In this document: positions 47,177 to 56,688 of the stretch, one piece after another
How the letters are laid out: each line of letters begins with the position of its first letter
How positions within the stretch are numbered: the first letter of the stretch is position 1
DNA from: JAVEDQ01 sp963783105
GTDB taxonomy: Bacteria > Actinomycetota > Actinomycetes > Frankiales > Frankiaceae
Length of the DNA: 64,000 nucleotides
NCBI GenBank assembly: GCA_963783105.1
Contig: CAWAMI010000004.1
Coordinates: forward strand, 124,001 to 188,000
Direction of reading: 5' to 3'
Program-made: the position numbers and the translations under genes
The notes under the pieces: generated by a model
Told to the model about the DNA's origin: nothing
What the model saw: the letters and a program-made list of their open reading frames with translations, nothing else
Database searches by the model: none

Positions 47177-47656
47177 TCAGTCGGCTGCGTTCTCCTGCAT
47201 CTCGTTGATCTTGTCCGCGGCGTCGGCCTCGCTCATGTCGTCGGGGATCTCCTCGCCCAGGCTCTCCGCGAGCGGCTCGAGGTACTTCATCTGGACGTCG
47301 TTGGCCGGCTCGTCGTCCTTGATGCCGAAGTTCGGGTCGTCGTCGTTGCCCGCCTCCTCCGGCGAATCCCCGCCGGAGTCCTGCGGACGCTCGCCCTCCT
47401 CCGGGTCCTCGGTCTTCGCCAGCTCCCCCGGCTCCTTGTTCCGGGAGTCGGAGCTGTCGGAGTCGGAGTCGGAGCTGTCGGAGCCGGCTTCCGAACGCTG
47501 CTCGCCCGAGTCGCCCGAGTCGCCCGAGTCGCCCGAGTCGTCCGAGTCGCGGGCGCCGTCGGGGGACTGGTCCCCGGTCTGGTTCCCGGCCTCTTCCTCG
47601 GTCCCGTCGGTCGCCTCGTCCTTCGTCTCGTTCTCGGACTTGTCGTCGTCGGCCAT
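47177..47656 (-). CDS. Acidic low-complexity protein with C-terminal DUF3072-like domain
   Basis: A 159-residue, strongly acidic protein. Residues about 37-75 are Ser/Asp repeats, partly encoded by five 9-bp repeats (47504-47548). The C-terminal 45 residues (DEPANDVQMKYLEPLAESLGEEIP...EADAADKINEMQE) match the DUF3072 pattern of the neighbour at 47775-48008. No membrane segment. Probably a duplicated and expanded DUF3072 protein. Function unknown. Confidence 0.75.
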   Translation of the reverse strand: MADDDKSENETKDEATDGTEEEAGNQTGDQSPDGARDSDDSGDSGDSGDSGEQRSEAGSDSSDSDSDSSDSRNKEPGELAKTEDPEEGERPQDSGGDSPEEAGNDDDPNFGIKDDEPANDVQMKYLEPLAESLGEEIPDDMSEADAADKINEMQENAAD

Positions 47657-47774
47657 CCGTCCTCCGCACTCGTTCGGCTCGCTGCAGTCGCACCGCTTGC
47701 GCAGTGCTGCGCCGGGTCGCGACCGGCCCTACCCCGCCGCGCCCGTCTGCTACCCGCCGACCGGCGGGGAGGCG

Positions 47775-48008
47775 TCAGCGACCGCGCCCGGTGCGCTCCT
47801 GCAACTCGTCGATCTTCTTCGACGCCTCGGCCTTGTTCAGGTCGTCGGCCACCGGTTCCGACGCCTCCTCGGCCAGGGTCTGCAGGTAGGAACGCTGAGC
47901 GCCCGTGGCCGGCTCGTCGCCCGTCACCCACGCGTCGGGGTTCTTGGTGGCGTTCGACCCGGGGTCGGACTCCTGCTTGATGTTCAGGGACTGGTCGGAC
48001 TGGCTCAT
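47775..48008 (-). CDS. DUF3072 family protein
   Basis: A 77-residue protein. The DUF3072 core is DEPATGAQRSYLQTLAEEA...EPVADDLNKAEASKKIDELQERTGRG. The N-terminal 30 residues are polar (DQSLNIKQESDPGSNATKNPD). ATG 48008 follows TGGAGCGG. Same strand as the acidic paralogue 118 bases further on. DUF3072 proteins are small actinobacterial proteins of unknown role. Confidence 0.83.
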   Translation of the reverse strand: MSQSDQSLNIKQESDPGSNATKNPDAWVTGDEPATGAQRSYLQTLAEEASEPVADDLNKAEASKKIDELQERTGRGR

Positions 48009-48250
48009 GGTGCCGCTCCAGGGTGGTCGTATCGATCGGGCGCGTTCTCGAACGCGTGTTCGATCTGCTGCCTACCCGGTCGCTCGCCGGACACACCTCG
48101 GGCTCGCTCGTCGATGGCGGTCTGTCGGTAAACCCTTTGATCAATCTTCGCGGAGTGGACCGCGACGAACACCGGCACGGCGTAGCGTTCTCGGCAGTGT
48201 TCGCGGCGCGGCGCCGCGCCCCTCGAGGCGGAGATTCCAGTGAGGCCCCG

Positions 48251-49327
48251 GTGACGATCGGCGTGCGGTGGGGAGCCGCCACGGACGCCGGCCGCGTCCG
48301 TGAACTCAACGAGGACAGCCTGCTCGCCGAGCCGCCGCTGTTCGCCGTCGCGGACGGCGTCGGCGGCCACGCGGCGGGGGAGGTCGCGAGCGGCATCGCG
48401 GTGGCCGGGCTCGGCCGCTTCGCCGGGAGCGGGGCCGTCGAGGCGTCGTCGGTGCTGGCCGCGGTCCGCTATGCCAACGCCGAGATCCGGGACCACGCCC
48501 GGTCCGTCTCGGCCGAGAAGGGCATGGGCAGCACGATCGTCGGGCTGGCGCTCACCTGGGTCGGCGACGACGACCGGCTGCTCGTGTTCAACGTGGGCGA
48601 CTCCCGGGCGCTGCGCTTCACCGGCGGAAGGCTCGAGCAGGTCTCCCGCGACCACTCGCTGGTGGACGAGCTGGTCCGGGGTGGCCACATCAGCCCCGAG
48701 GAAGCCGCAGTGCACCCGCAGCGCAGCGTGATCACCCGCGCGCTGGGGGCCCAGGACGACGTCAACGTCGACAGCTGGGATCTGCCCGTGACCACCGGCG
48801 ACCGATTCGTGCTCTGCTCCGACGGGCTGACGAACGAGGTCGAGCCCGACCGGATCGAGCAGGTGCTCGGCGAGATCCCGGACCCGCAGGACGCGGCCGC
48901 CCGTCTGATCGAACTCGCGCTCGAGCACGGCGGCCGCGACAACGTCACCGCCGTCGTCGTGGACATCACCTCCTCGGAGCCGCCCGCCCGGGCGGGCGAC
49001 GTGTTCACGACGATGGCGAGCCGGAACGGCGCGGCCGACGAACCGACCCTGCCCATGGGCAGCGTGGGTGGCGCTCTCGGTGGAACCGTCGGCGGAAGTG
49101 TCGGCGCCGATGCCGGGGCTGCCGGTGCCGGCGTGAACGCCGGTGCCGATCCGGCGCTGCCACCGCTCGACGGGCCGATGTCCGGGCACGACCGGCGGTC
49201 GATGCCGCGGCTGGACCACGCGCCGGACAACCGACCCACCAACCCGCTCCTACCGGTGGACGAGCCGGGGTACTCGCACGGCCTGGGCGGCGCCGTGCTC
49301 GGTCGCAGACGCGACCCGCATTCTTAA
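48251..49327 (+). CDS. PP2C-family Ser/Thr protein phosphatase
   Basis: A 358-residue phosphatase. The PP2C catalytic domain spans about 1-240, with GRVRELNEDSLLA, AVADGVGGHAAGEVAS, VFNVGDSRALRF, LCSDGLTNEVEPD and GGRDNVTAVVVDI providing the metal-binding aspartates. It opposes Ser/Thr kinases. The remaining tail is Gly/Ala-rich then proline-rich and probably disordered. GTG 48251 matches the family N-terminus; GTG 48197 is an in-frame alternative with TAGCGT upstream. No kinase gene is adjacent. Confidence 0.9.
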   Translation: MTIGVRWGAATDAGRVRELNEDSLLAEPPLFAVADGVGGHAAGEVASGIAVAGLGRFAGSGAVEASSVLAAVRYANAEIRDHARSVSAEKGMGSTIVGLALTWVGDDDRLLVFNVGDSRALRFTGGRLEQVSRDHSLVDELVRGGHISPEEAAVHPQRSVITRALGAQDDVNVDSWDLPVTTGDRFVLCSDGLTNEVEPDRIEQVLGEIPDPQDAAARLIELALEHGGRDNVTAVVVDITSSEPPARAGDVFTTMASRNGAADEPTLPMGSVGGALGGTVGGSVGADAGAAGAGVNAGADPALPPLDGPMSGHDRRSMPRLDHAPDNRPTNPLLPVDEPGYSHGLGGAVLGRRRDPHS

Positions 49328-49586
49328 CCGGAGGTTCTCGCGCGTCGACGCGCCCGAGGGCGGGGTGCGGCCCTACCGTTCGAGGCGGTGGGCACGCACC
49401 TCGAGCAGGCGAGAGGTGACCGCTGCGCGGACTCGGGCCGCGCCCGGTCACCGCCGGATCCGACCGGTAGTCGGGTCCCCACGCCCCTGGGCGGCTCCCA
49501 GGAGTGGCCGGATCCTCCGCCGGATCCAATCCGTCCTGTGCCGTCCCTGCTCGTTCCCATCCGTCCTGCTGAGAAGGGCCCCGACC

Positions 49587-50900
49587 GTGTCCCTGCGCAA
49601 GACCTACGTCCTCGACACCAGCGTCGTGCTGTCCGACCCGCGCGCGTTGGCCGCCTTCGACGAGCACGATCTCGTGCTGCCGTTGCCGGTGCTCGGCGAA
49701 CTCGAAGGCAAGCGGCACCACCCGGACCTCGGCTGGGCCGCGCGCCAGGCGCTGCGCCGCCTGGAGTCCCTCCGGCTGCGGCACGGCGGGCTGGACAGCC
49801 CCGTCCCGGTCAACGACGCGGGCGGGACGCTCCGGGTCGAGATGAACCACCGCGACCTCGCCGGTCTGCCGGCCGGCCTGCGCAGCGAGGCGCCGGACGC
49901 CCGGATCCTCGCCGTCGCGGCCAACCTCGCGCTCGAGGGGGAGGACGTCGTGCTGGTCAGCAAGGACCTCCCGCTGCGGCTGAAGGCGTCCGTCGCGGGC
50001 CTGCCCGCCGAGGACTACCGGCGTCGGCAGGCCGCCGACGCGTCCTGGACCGGCATGGTCGAGGTCGAGGTCAGCGGCATGACCGTCGACACGCTGTTCG
50101 CCGAGCGGGCGCTGGAACTCGCCGAGATCGACGAGCCCGGCCTGGCCGACCTCCCGGTCAACAGCGGGGTCGTCCTGCACGCGGGCAGTCAGAGTGCCCT
50201 CGCCCGGTTGCACGCGGACAAGCGGCTGCACCTGGTCTCCACCGACCGGTCGCTGTTCGGCGTCACGGGACGCAGCGCCGAGCAGCGGATCGCACTCGAC
50301 CTGCTGGCCGACCCCTCGCTCGGCGTCGTCTCGCTCGGCGGGCAGGCCGGCACCGGCAAGACGGTGCTGGCGCTGGCAGCGGGATTGGAGGCCGTCCTCG
50401 AGCAGCGGCAGTTCCGCAAGCTCGTCGTCTTCCGGCCGCTGTACGCGGTCGGCGGCCAGGATCTCGGCTACCTGCCCGGGGGCCAGGACGAGAAGATGGA
50501 GCCATGGGCCGCAGCGGTCGCCGACGCGCTCGAGTCCGTCACCTCCCGCGAGGTCATGAACGAGGTGCGCGACCGCGGGCTGATCGAGGTCGTGCCTCTC
50601 ACCCACATCCGCGGACGCACGCTGTCCGGCGCCTGGGTGGTCGTCGACGAGGTGCAGAACCTCGAGCGGACGGTGCTGCTGGCCGCGCTGTCCCGCCTCG
50701 GTGAGGACAGCCGTGCCGTGCTCTGCTGGGACATCGCCCAGCGCGACAACCTGCACGTCGGCCGGCACGACGGCATCGTCAGCGTCGTGGACGGGCTGAA
50801 GGGCCACCCGCTGTTCGGGCACATCTCGCTCACGCGCTCGGAGCGGTCGCCGGTGGCCGCGCTCGCCAGCCGGCTGCTGGAGGAGAGCGACGACTTCTGA
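49587..50900 (+). CDS. phoH2: PhoH2-type PIN-domain RNase/PhoH helicase
   Basis: A 437-residue fusion. The N-terminal PIN RNase domain opens TYVLDTSVVLSDPRAL with Asp9 as a first catalytic acid. The C-terminal PhoH ATPase has Walker A GGQAGTGKT with Lys258 and Walker B VVVDEVQN near residue 354. PhoH2 unwinds and cleaves RNA. GTG 49587 follows GAGAAGG, and size and order match mycobacterial PhoH2 (about 433 residues). The 259-base gap upstream was checked for a small antitoxin-type gene and none was convincing. Confidence 0.93.
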   Translation: MSLRKTYVLDTSVVLSDPRALAAFDEHDLVLPLPVLGELEGKRHHPDLGWAARQALRRLESLRLRHGGLDSPVPVNDAGGTLRVEMNHRDLAGLPAGLRSEAPDARILAVAANLALEGEDVVLVSKDLPLRLKASVAGLPAEDYRRRQAADASWTGMVEVEVSGMTVDTLFAERALELAEIDEPGLADLPVNSGVVLHAGSQSALARLHADKRLHLVSTDRSLFGVTGRSAEQRIALDLLADPSLGVVSLGGQAGTGKTVLALAAGLEAVLEQRQFRKLVVFRPLYAVGGQDLGYLPGGQDEKMEPWAAAVADALESVTSREVMNEVRDRGLIEVVPLTHIRGRTLSGAWVVVDEVQNLERTVLLAALSRLGEDSRAVLCWDIAQRDNLHVGRHDGIVSVVDGLKGHPLFGHISLTRSERSPVAALASRLLEESDDF

Positions 50901-50952
50901 CGGGACGTGGGCCGCGACTGCACACCCCTCGCGGCAGGCATAGCGTCGAGGG

Positions 50953-51672
50953 GTGGGCACGCCGTCGGAGGAACGGGCCGCGGACGTGCCCGCCCCGCCG
51001 CCGGGCGAGGACCGGCCCCGGGTGGGTGGGCGGCTCGAGCGGCACTGGGTGGGTGGGCGGCTCGAGCGGCACTGGCTCGACGCGACGACGTGGGTCGACC
51101 TCGCCCGTGGGTGGCTGCGGGACGCGGACGACGTCTACAACGCGCTGACCGACATCGTGCCGTGGCGGCAGGCGCGGCTCTGGCGCTACGACCACTACGT
51201 CGACGAGCCCCGCCTGACCGGCGGCACCCGGCCGACGGCGCATCCCGCGCTGGTGGAGGCGACCCGCGAGCTGCGACGGCACTACCGCGTCGAGTTCGAC
51301 GGCCCGGCGCTCGCCTGGTACCGCGACGGCCGGGACGCGCTGGGGTCCCATCGCGACCGCGAACTGCGGCACACCTCGAACACGCTGATCGCCATCCTCA
51401 CGCTCGGCGTGACCCGGCCGTGGGTGGTCACCCCGCGCGGGCACGCCCGCGGTTTCGGACCCGCGCCGGGCTCGGTCGACCTCGCGCCGCGCAGCGGCGA
51501 CCTGCTGGTCCTCGGCGGTCGCGCGCAGGCGGACTGGCTGCACGGCGTCCCTCCCCAGCCGGGTCTGCGCGGGGGACGGATGTCGGTGCAGTGGCGGTGG
51601 ACGTCCGGCGACGGGCCGCCGGAGAAGGGGCCGGGCTACCGGGCGCCGCGGCACTTCTCGCGCGGCCGGTGA
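50953..51672 (+). CDS. AlkB-like 2-oxoglutarate/Fe(II) dioxygenase
   Basis: A 239-residue protein. The 2-oxoglutarate dioxygenase core shows the HxD metal pair (His133, Asp135) in GSHRDRE, the distal His197 in DWLHGVP and an Arg further on in the RMSVQWRW strand. The substrate lid WRQARLWRYDHYVDEPR is AlkB-like. Such enzymes repair alkylated bases. A 27-bp tandem duplication makes VGGRLERHW appear twice at about 24-41. GTG 50953 has TAGCGT exactly 6 nt upstream. Confidence 0.87.
   Translation: MGTPSEERAADVPAPPPGEDRPRVGGRLERHWVGGRLERHWLDATTWVDLARGWLRDADDVYNALTDIVPWRQARLWRYDHYVDEPRLTGGTRPTAHPALVEATRELRRHYRVEFDGPALAWYRDGRDALGSHRDRELRHTSNTLIAILTLGVTRPWVVTPRGHARGFGPAPGSVDLAPRSGDLLVLGGRAQADWLHGVPPQPGLRGGRMSVQWRWTSGDGPPEKGPGYRAPRHFSRGR
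51021..51074. repeat. 27-bp tandem duplication inside the AlkB-like gene
   Basis: Two head-to-tail copies (51021-51047 and 51048-51074) encode VGGRLERHW twice, just before the catalytic domain. The frame is kept. Confidence 0.8.
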
Positions 51673-51704
51673 CCGTCGCTCCCTCCGGCGTCAGATCAGG
51701 CTCG

Positions 51705-52955
51705 TCAGATCAGGAAGCGGAACACCGGGTCGTCGGGCTCGAGCCGCCGGCAGTTGAGCGGAGACGCGTCCATCCGCGCCTGCAGCGGCGCGAGGTCCTC
51801 GGCGCGGCTGAGTTCGAGCCCGACGAGTGCCGGGCCGAACTCGCGGTTGTTCCGCTTCACGTACTCGAACAGCGTGATGTCGTCGTCCGGACCGAGGATG
51901 TCGGAGAGGAAGCGCCGAAGCGCGCCGGGCTCCTGCGGGAACTCGACCAGGAAGTAGTGCTTGAGCCCTTCGTAGATGAGCGAGCGCTCGACGATCTCGT
52001 TGTAGCGGCTGACGTCGTTGTTGCCGCCGGAGAGGACGCAGACCGTCACCTCGCCGGGCGGCGGGGTCACGGCGGCGCCGATTGCCGCCGAGGCGAGGGC
52101 GCCGGCGGGCTCGGCGATGATGCCGTCGTGCTGGTAGAGCCGCAGCATCTCGGAGCACACGCGACCCTCGTCGACCGTCGTCACCTCGCTCGCGGCGTCG
52201 CGGATGAGCGGGTAGGTCACCGCGCCGGCCAGCCGGACCGCGGCGCCGTCGACGAACGGGTCGAGTTGCTCCAGACGTACCGGACCACCGGCGGCGAGCG
52301 CGGCGGTCATGGACGCCGCCCCGGCCGGCTCGACCCCGACGGTCCGGACGTCCGGATGCCGCTCGCGTAGCCACGTCGCCATGCCCGCCAGCAGGCCGCC
52401 ACCGCCGACGGGGACGACGACGCGGTCGGGCGGCCTGCCGATCTGCTCATCGAGCTGTTCCACGATCTCCGGCGCCACCGTGCCCTGACCGGCGACCGTG
52501 CGCGGGTCGTCGAAGGCCGGCACCAGCACGGCTCCGGTGCGGGCCGCGTGGCGGGCGGCCTCCGCGGAGGCGTCGTCGTAGGTCTCGCCGACGACGAAGA
52601 TCTCGACGTATCCCTCGCCGAGGCTGCGGATGCGGTCGCGCTTCTGCCGGGGCGTGGTACCCGGCAGGTAGATCCGCGCCGGCAGGCCGATGAGGCGGCA
52701 GGCCCAGGCGACTCCCTGGGCGTGGTTGCCGGCGCTCGCGCAGACGACGCCGTGCCGGACGGCGCGCTCCGGCTCATCCGCGATGAGGTTGTAGGCGCCG
52801 CGGATCTTGTAGGACCGGACGATCTGCCGGTCCTCCCGCTTCAGCCACACCTGGCCGTCGACGAGCGCCGACAGCCGTTCGTTGAGCTCCAACGGGGTGC
52901 GCACGACCAGCCTGCGCAATCGTTCCGCCGCCTGCTCCACGGTCGCCGCGTCCAC
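51705..52955 (-). CDS. ilvA: Threonine ammonia-lyase
   Basis: A 416-residue PLP enzyme that converts threonine to 2-oxobutyrate, the first step to isoleucine. PLP Lys50 lies in IVRSYKIRGAYN, the phosphate loop is VPVGGGGLLAGM, and SAGNHAQGVAWAC binds substrate. A single ACT-like C-terminal domain begins HYFLVEFPQEPGALRRFL, and is shorter than that of E. coli IlvA. GTG 52955 gives the usual length; no Shine-Dalgarno is evident. The stop codon lies in a 14-bp direct repeat (GTCAGATCAGG twice at 51690-51714 or so). Confidence 0.94.
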   Translation of the reverse strand: MDAATVEQAAERLRRLVVRTPLELNERLSALVDGQVWLKREDRQIVRSYKIRGAYNLIADEPERAVRHGVVCASAGNHAQGVAWACRLIGLPARIYLPGTTPRQKRDRIRSLGEGYVEIFVVGETYDDASAEAARHAARTGAVLVPAFDDPRTVAGQGTVAPEIVEQLDEQIGRPPDRVVVPVGGGGLLAGMATWLRERHPDVRTVGVEPAGAASMTAALAAGGPVRLEQLDPFVDGAAVRLAGAVTYPLIRDAASEVTTVDEGRVCSEMLRLYQHDGIIAEPAGALASAAIGAAVTPPPGEVTVCVLSGGNNDVSRYNEIVERSLIYEGLKHYFLVEFPQEPGALRRFLSDILGPDDDITLFEYVKRNNREFGPALVGLELSRAEDLAPLQARMDASPLNCRRLEPDDPVFRFLI

Positions 52956-53050
52956 GACACCACCGTCTACACCACAGCGGTCGCGCAGGCTTACGACCGG
53001 GGTGCGAACAAGCGCTTCAGACCACCCACCCGACGGCCGATGCAGACGAC

Positions 53051-53257
53051 ATGGCGACCTCGCAGGCGGCGGCTGGCAACGTCTCCCTGTCGCACCGGTT
53101 GTTCCGCCATGTCCTGCTCGCGGTCGTGCTGCTCGCCGCCCTGCTCGTGGCCGTCGTCGGACGCACCACAGCCCCCACGGAGGGCCTCCGCGCGCCCGTG
53201 CAGGTCTCGGCCGACTCGTCCGGTGCCGGGCCGGCCGGTTCGCACGGCCTCCGCTGA
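53051..53257 (+). CDS. Small single-pass membrane protein (hypothetical)
   Basis: A possible 68-residue protein with a hydrophobic segment at about residues 18-37 (FRHVLLAVVLLAALLVAVVG) and a polar tail. ATG 53051 has no Shine-Dalgarno. No family is recognised. It is likely real because the hydrophobic run is uninterrupted, but the evidence is limited. Confidence 0.45.
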   Translation: MATSQAAAGNVSLSHRLFRHVLLAVVLLAALLVAVVGRTTAPTEGLRAPVQVSADSSGAGPAGSHGLR

Positions 53258-53420
53258 CTCCGGGCGGCGGCCAACGAGCGCCCGCCTGAATCCGGACGTG
53301 TTCCGACAAGTCCGGCGGCGGATCTTTCGAGACTCCTACGAGCCGCGCCGCACCCTGTCCACCGGCGATCACGGTCGCTAGCTTCCGCCCTGAGACGACG
53401 GAGCGGCGGGAGGGACGACG

Positions 53421-53942
53421 ATGTTCGGCCACGGTGACAACCCCGACGGCAAGGCCCGGGGCGTCCTTTCGGCGGTGGACGCGCTCCTCGCCGAGGGGGA
53501 GCGGCGCCGGGCCGCGTCCGTCGTCCGCGGGCTCGGCCGGGGGGTCGACGTCGGCCGGGCGGTGGACTGGCTGCTCGTCGCGACCGACCGGCGCGTCCTG
53601 CTGCTGACCCTGCCGCCGACGGCCGGCGGAGTGCCGAGGCTCGTGAGCAGCTATCCGCACGGCGAGGTGCTCGTCATCGACGCGCATCTGTCCGGACCGG
53701 CCCCCACGCTGGTCGTGCGGTTCCCGGACAGCGCGGACACCGTGGACACCGTGGACGCTGTGGACGCTGTGGTCGCCTGGTTCCACCCTCCGGCCGCGTG
53801 GCGGGAGGAGACGCGACGGCTCGTCGACGAACTCGGCCGCGTCGTCCCGTACCCGGAGGAGGACGCCGCCGACGACTCCGGGTCGGGCGGCGGGGCGGGC
53901 GGCACGCGGGACCGGAGGGCCGCGGACGACTTCCGGTCGTGA
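53421..53942 (+). CDS. Hypothetical protein
   Basis: A 173-residue protein with no named domain. Residues about 45-100 alternate hydrophobic strands (WLLVATDRRVLLLTLPP, EVLVIDAHLSG, TLVVRFPDSAD) reminiscent of a PH-like barrel. DTVDTVDAVDAV is a short repeat. The C-terminus is acidic and Gly-rich. ATG 53421 follows GGGAGGG. It lies just upstream of the large patatin gene. Confidence 0.72.
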   Translation: MFGHGDNPDGKARGVLSAVDALLAEGERRRAASVVRGLGRGVDVGRAVDWLLVATDRRVLLLTLPPTAGGVPRLVSSYPHGEVLVIDAHLSGPAPTLVVRFPDSADTVDTVDAVDAVVAWFHPPAAWREETRRLVDELGRVVPYPEEDAADDSGSGGGAGGTRDRRAADDFRS

Positions 53943-54009
53943 TCTCCGGCGGCTGTCGGGCGTACGCTGCCGCCCGCTTCGCAGGGGAAGTCGGCGACGG
54001 AGGTGTGCC

Positions 54010-56403
54010 ATGGCGTCCGAGGCAGGAGAACTCCGGCTCGCGGTCGTGATGAACGGCGGCGTCAGCCTGGCCGTCTGGATGGGCGGGGTGGCGCACGAGC
54101 TCGACCTGCTCCGGAGGGCGTCGGCCCGGACCGACGCGCCTGACGAGGACACCTCCGACGCGGAGGCCGAGCCTGCGGTCCCCGAGTACGACCGAGCGGC
54201 CTTCGAGGGCTGGCGACGGTCGGTACGGGAGAAGGATGTCGGCTCGGTCGTCATCGACGTCATCGCCGGCACGAGCGCGGGCGGCCTCAACGGGGCGCTG
54301 CTGGCGACCGCGGCGGCGAGAGGCGCGTCGCTGGATCCGCCGAGCGAGGACGCGTCCGAGGGGCCGTTCCTGCGCCGGGTCTGGGAGAACGAAGCGGCCC
54401 TCGAACAGGGTCACCTGCTCCGCGACGAGTCGACCAACGGGACGCTGCCGACGTCCGTCCTCGACGGCCACTACTTCGAGGAGATGATCGACGGGGTGCT
54501 CCGGGGCATCCGGGCGCCGGCGGGCTCGCCCGAGCCGGTCACGCTGTTCCTCACGGCCACCGCCGTCGGCTCGGCGGAGCAGCGCTACGTCGACGCGTAC
54601 GGACGGCCGTTCCTCGTCGCCGACCACCGTCGGCTCTACCGGTTCCGGTCCGATCCGCACCGCTTCACCTACCTCGTCGACGACGAACGATTCGACCTCG
54701 CGCCGATGCGGGAGTTCGATCGCTTCGCCCCCGACCTCTCGAAGGCCGCACGAGCGTCCGCATCGTTCCCGGGGGCGTTCGCCGCGGTCCGCGAGCTCGA
54801 GACCATGACCGCGCCACCGGTCCGCGTGCTGCCGGAGCGACCCGGCCCGGCGGCCTGGCTGATCGACGGCGGCGTGCTCGACAACGCCCCCTTCGGCCCG
54901 GTGCTCGACAGCATCGCGCGGCGCCCCGTCACCGGTCCGGTCCGTCGGGTGCTGATGTACGTGGTGCCGACCCGCGGCACGCCGCCCGCGCCGAGCACGG
55001 ACGGCACCGGATCCGACGAGCCGCCGCCCGAGCCGCTCGAGGAGCCGGCCGTCGTCCAGCTCGCCGCCGCCGGCTTCACCTATCCGCGCGAGGTCGACTT
55101 CCGCGACGACGTCGACCGGTTGGACGAGATGCTCCGCAGGGGCGACGCCTCCGAGCCGGAGAACGTCGCCTTGTTCTCGCGGATGCTCGCCGACCCCGGA
55201 CGCCGGGGGGAGCTGCTCGCCAGCGCGGACGGATTGCTCGACCCCTACCGCCGGGGCCGGGCGGTCGGCGCGATCGCCGAGTTCCGGGCGGCGGCCGGGC
55301 CGCCGGCGGATGGGCCGCAGACCTCCCGGCTCGTCGAGTCCGAGGACGCGTCGCCGGAGAGCGTCCTCGCCGCCGGGCCGGAGTGGCTGGACCCGATCCT
55401 GCCGTCCGTCGCCGTCCTGGATGTCGAGCCGTGGCACTGGGGGACCGCTCCCGCCGAGCGGTGCGTGCGGCTGATGGTCCGCGAGCTGCGCGGCCGCGGT
55501 GGTAGCCGGCCGACCCCTGCGTTGCGCTCCGCCGTCACCGCGGTGAGCGAGAGTCTCTCGCGGATCGAGGCCTTGCGCGACGCGTTGCAGGCCGAGATGG
55601 CAGCGGTGCCGTCCGACCCGGCCGCGCCGTCGCAGGAGGTCGCGGAGACCGTCGAGGTCCTCAACGGCCTGGTGCGCCGGCTCGCCGTTCCGCGGGTCAT
55701 CGGGCGTCTGGTGCTCGCGGCGGCGGAGGCGTTCGCCGCCACGCTGGAGACGGCGACTGCGCCCGAGGAGGTGGTGCGGTGGGCGTTCGCCGTCGAGGTG
55801 CTCTCCCGTGGGCTACGAGCGCGCGAGCCCTACGCCCGTGCCGCGGGGTTCGAGTTCCTTCGGGTGGGCCCGGACGTGGAGATGCCTGCCGTGGGCATCG
55901 ACACCGCCCGTGCGCTGGAGATCGGCGACACCAAGCTCTACGGGCTGCGGGCTGGGCACTTCGCCGCGTTCGGGAAGCGGGAGTGGCGGCGCTGGGACTG
56001 GCTGTGCGGCCGCCTCGACGCGGTCACGCATCTCGGCCGCATGCTCGGCCTCAGCGCCGAGCAGATCGCCGAGCAGCAGGCGACGGTTCTCGCCTCCGAG
56101 CAGGTGAGCGCCGAACAGGTGGCGGAGCGGCTCGATGATCTGACCGCCACCACCAACGTCGAGCTGCTGCGGCAGCTGCACGCCGAGCCGGCGGGCCGCC
56201 GGGCGATGGAACGCTTCGCCGACGAGGTGTTCGGCGTCGCAGCCGGCATCCGTGACCCGCGATTCCTCGGCCGTGTCGGCCGGACCGCCGCGGTGCTCGG
56301 CCGCACCGATCCGCTGCCGGGGATGGGCGCGTGGGAGCGGGTCGGGCGCCTGCTGCTCGGCGGGCGCGTCCGGCGCCGGATGTGGAGCTGGACGAAGGGC
56401 TGA
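54010..56403 (+). CDS. Large patatin-like protein (DUF3376 type)
   Basis: A 797-residue patatin relative. The oxyanion loop is VVMNGGVSLAVWMGGVAHEL at about 13-32, catalytic Ser89 lies in IAGTSAGGLNGALL and Asp286 in LIDGGVLDNAPFG. A long C-terminal region (about 400-797) with helical segments is typical of the DUF3376-containing family. ATG 54010 follows CGGAGG. It ends in TGA at 56401-56403, after which the same frame stays open for 220 codons and encodes the next membrane protein. Substrate unknown. Confidence 0.88.
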   Translation: MASEAGELRLAVVMNGGVSLAVWMGGVAHELDLLRRASARTDAPDEDTSDAEAEPAVPEYDRAAFEGWRRSVREKDVGSVVIDVIAGTSAGGLNGALLATAAARGASLDPPSEDASEGPFLRRVWENEAALEQGHLLRDESTNGTLPTSVLDGHYFEEMIDGVLRGIRAPAGSPEPVTLFLTATAVGSAEQRYVDAYGRPFLVADHRRLYRFRSDPHRFTYLVDDERFDLAPMREFDRFAPDLSKAARASASFPGAFAAVRELETMTAPPVRVLPERPGPAAWLIDGGVLDNAPFGPVLDSIARRPVTGPVRRVLMYVVPTRGTPPAPSTDGTGSDEPPPEPLEEPAVVQLAAAGFTYPREVDFRDDVDRLDEMLRRGDASEPENVALFSRMLADPGRRGELLASADGLLDPYRRGRAVGAIAEFRAAAGPPADGPQTSRLVESEDASPESVLAAGPEWLDPILPSVAVLDVEPWHWGTAPAERCVRLMVRELRGRGGSRPTPALRSAVTAVSESLSRIEALRDALQAEMAAVPSDPAAPSQEVAETVEVLNGLVRRLAVPRVIGRLVLAAAEAFAATLETATAPEEVVRWAFAVEVLSRGLRAREPYARAAGFEFLRVGPDVEMPAVGIDTARALEIGDTKLYGLRAGHFAAFGKREWRRWDWLCGRLDAVTHLGRMLGLSAEQIAEQQATVLASEQVSAEQVAERLDDLTATTNVELLRQLHAEPAGRRAMERFADEVFGVAAGIRDPRFLGRVGRTAAVLGRTDPLPGMGAWERVGRLLLGGRVRRRMWSWTKG

Positions 56404-56688
56404 ACCGGAGCTTCCGACGGGCGCGGAGGCGGCGAGCCGTCCCGCAGTTCAGCCGTCCCGCCACCTCGAGCGCTGGGCCGTCCGCTGAGCCGTCCGACCC
56501 CGACCGAGGCCCAGACCGACGGCGGTGTCGACGTCGTCTTCCAGGCACTGGGCGGACCGACGGCGGTACGCATCGGGTCCGCCCTCGGCTTCCTCGCCAC
56601 CTGGGCGCTGCTGCTGTTCGCGGTCGGCTACGCCCGGCACCTCAGGCGTCGCGCACCCGCCGGCAGTCTGCTGCCGACGTTCGTCCAG

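Noticed and set aside
49328..49586. A PhoAT-type antitoxin upstream of PhoH2
   Set aside because: No small frame with a supported start and recognisable antitoxin sequence could be found in this gap.
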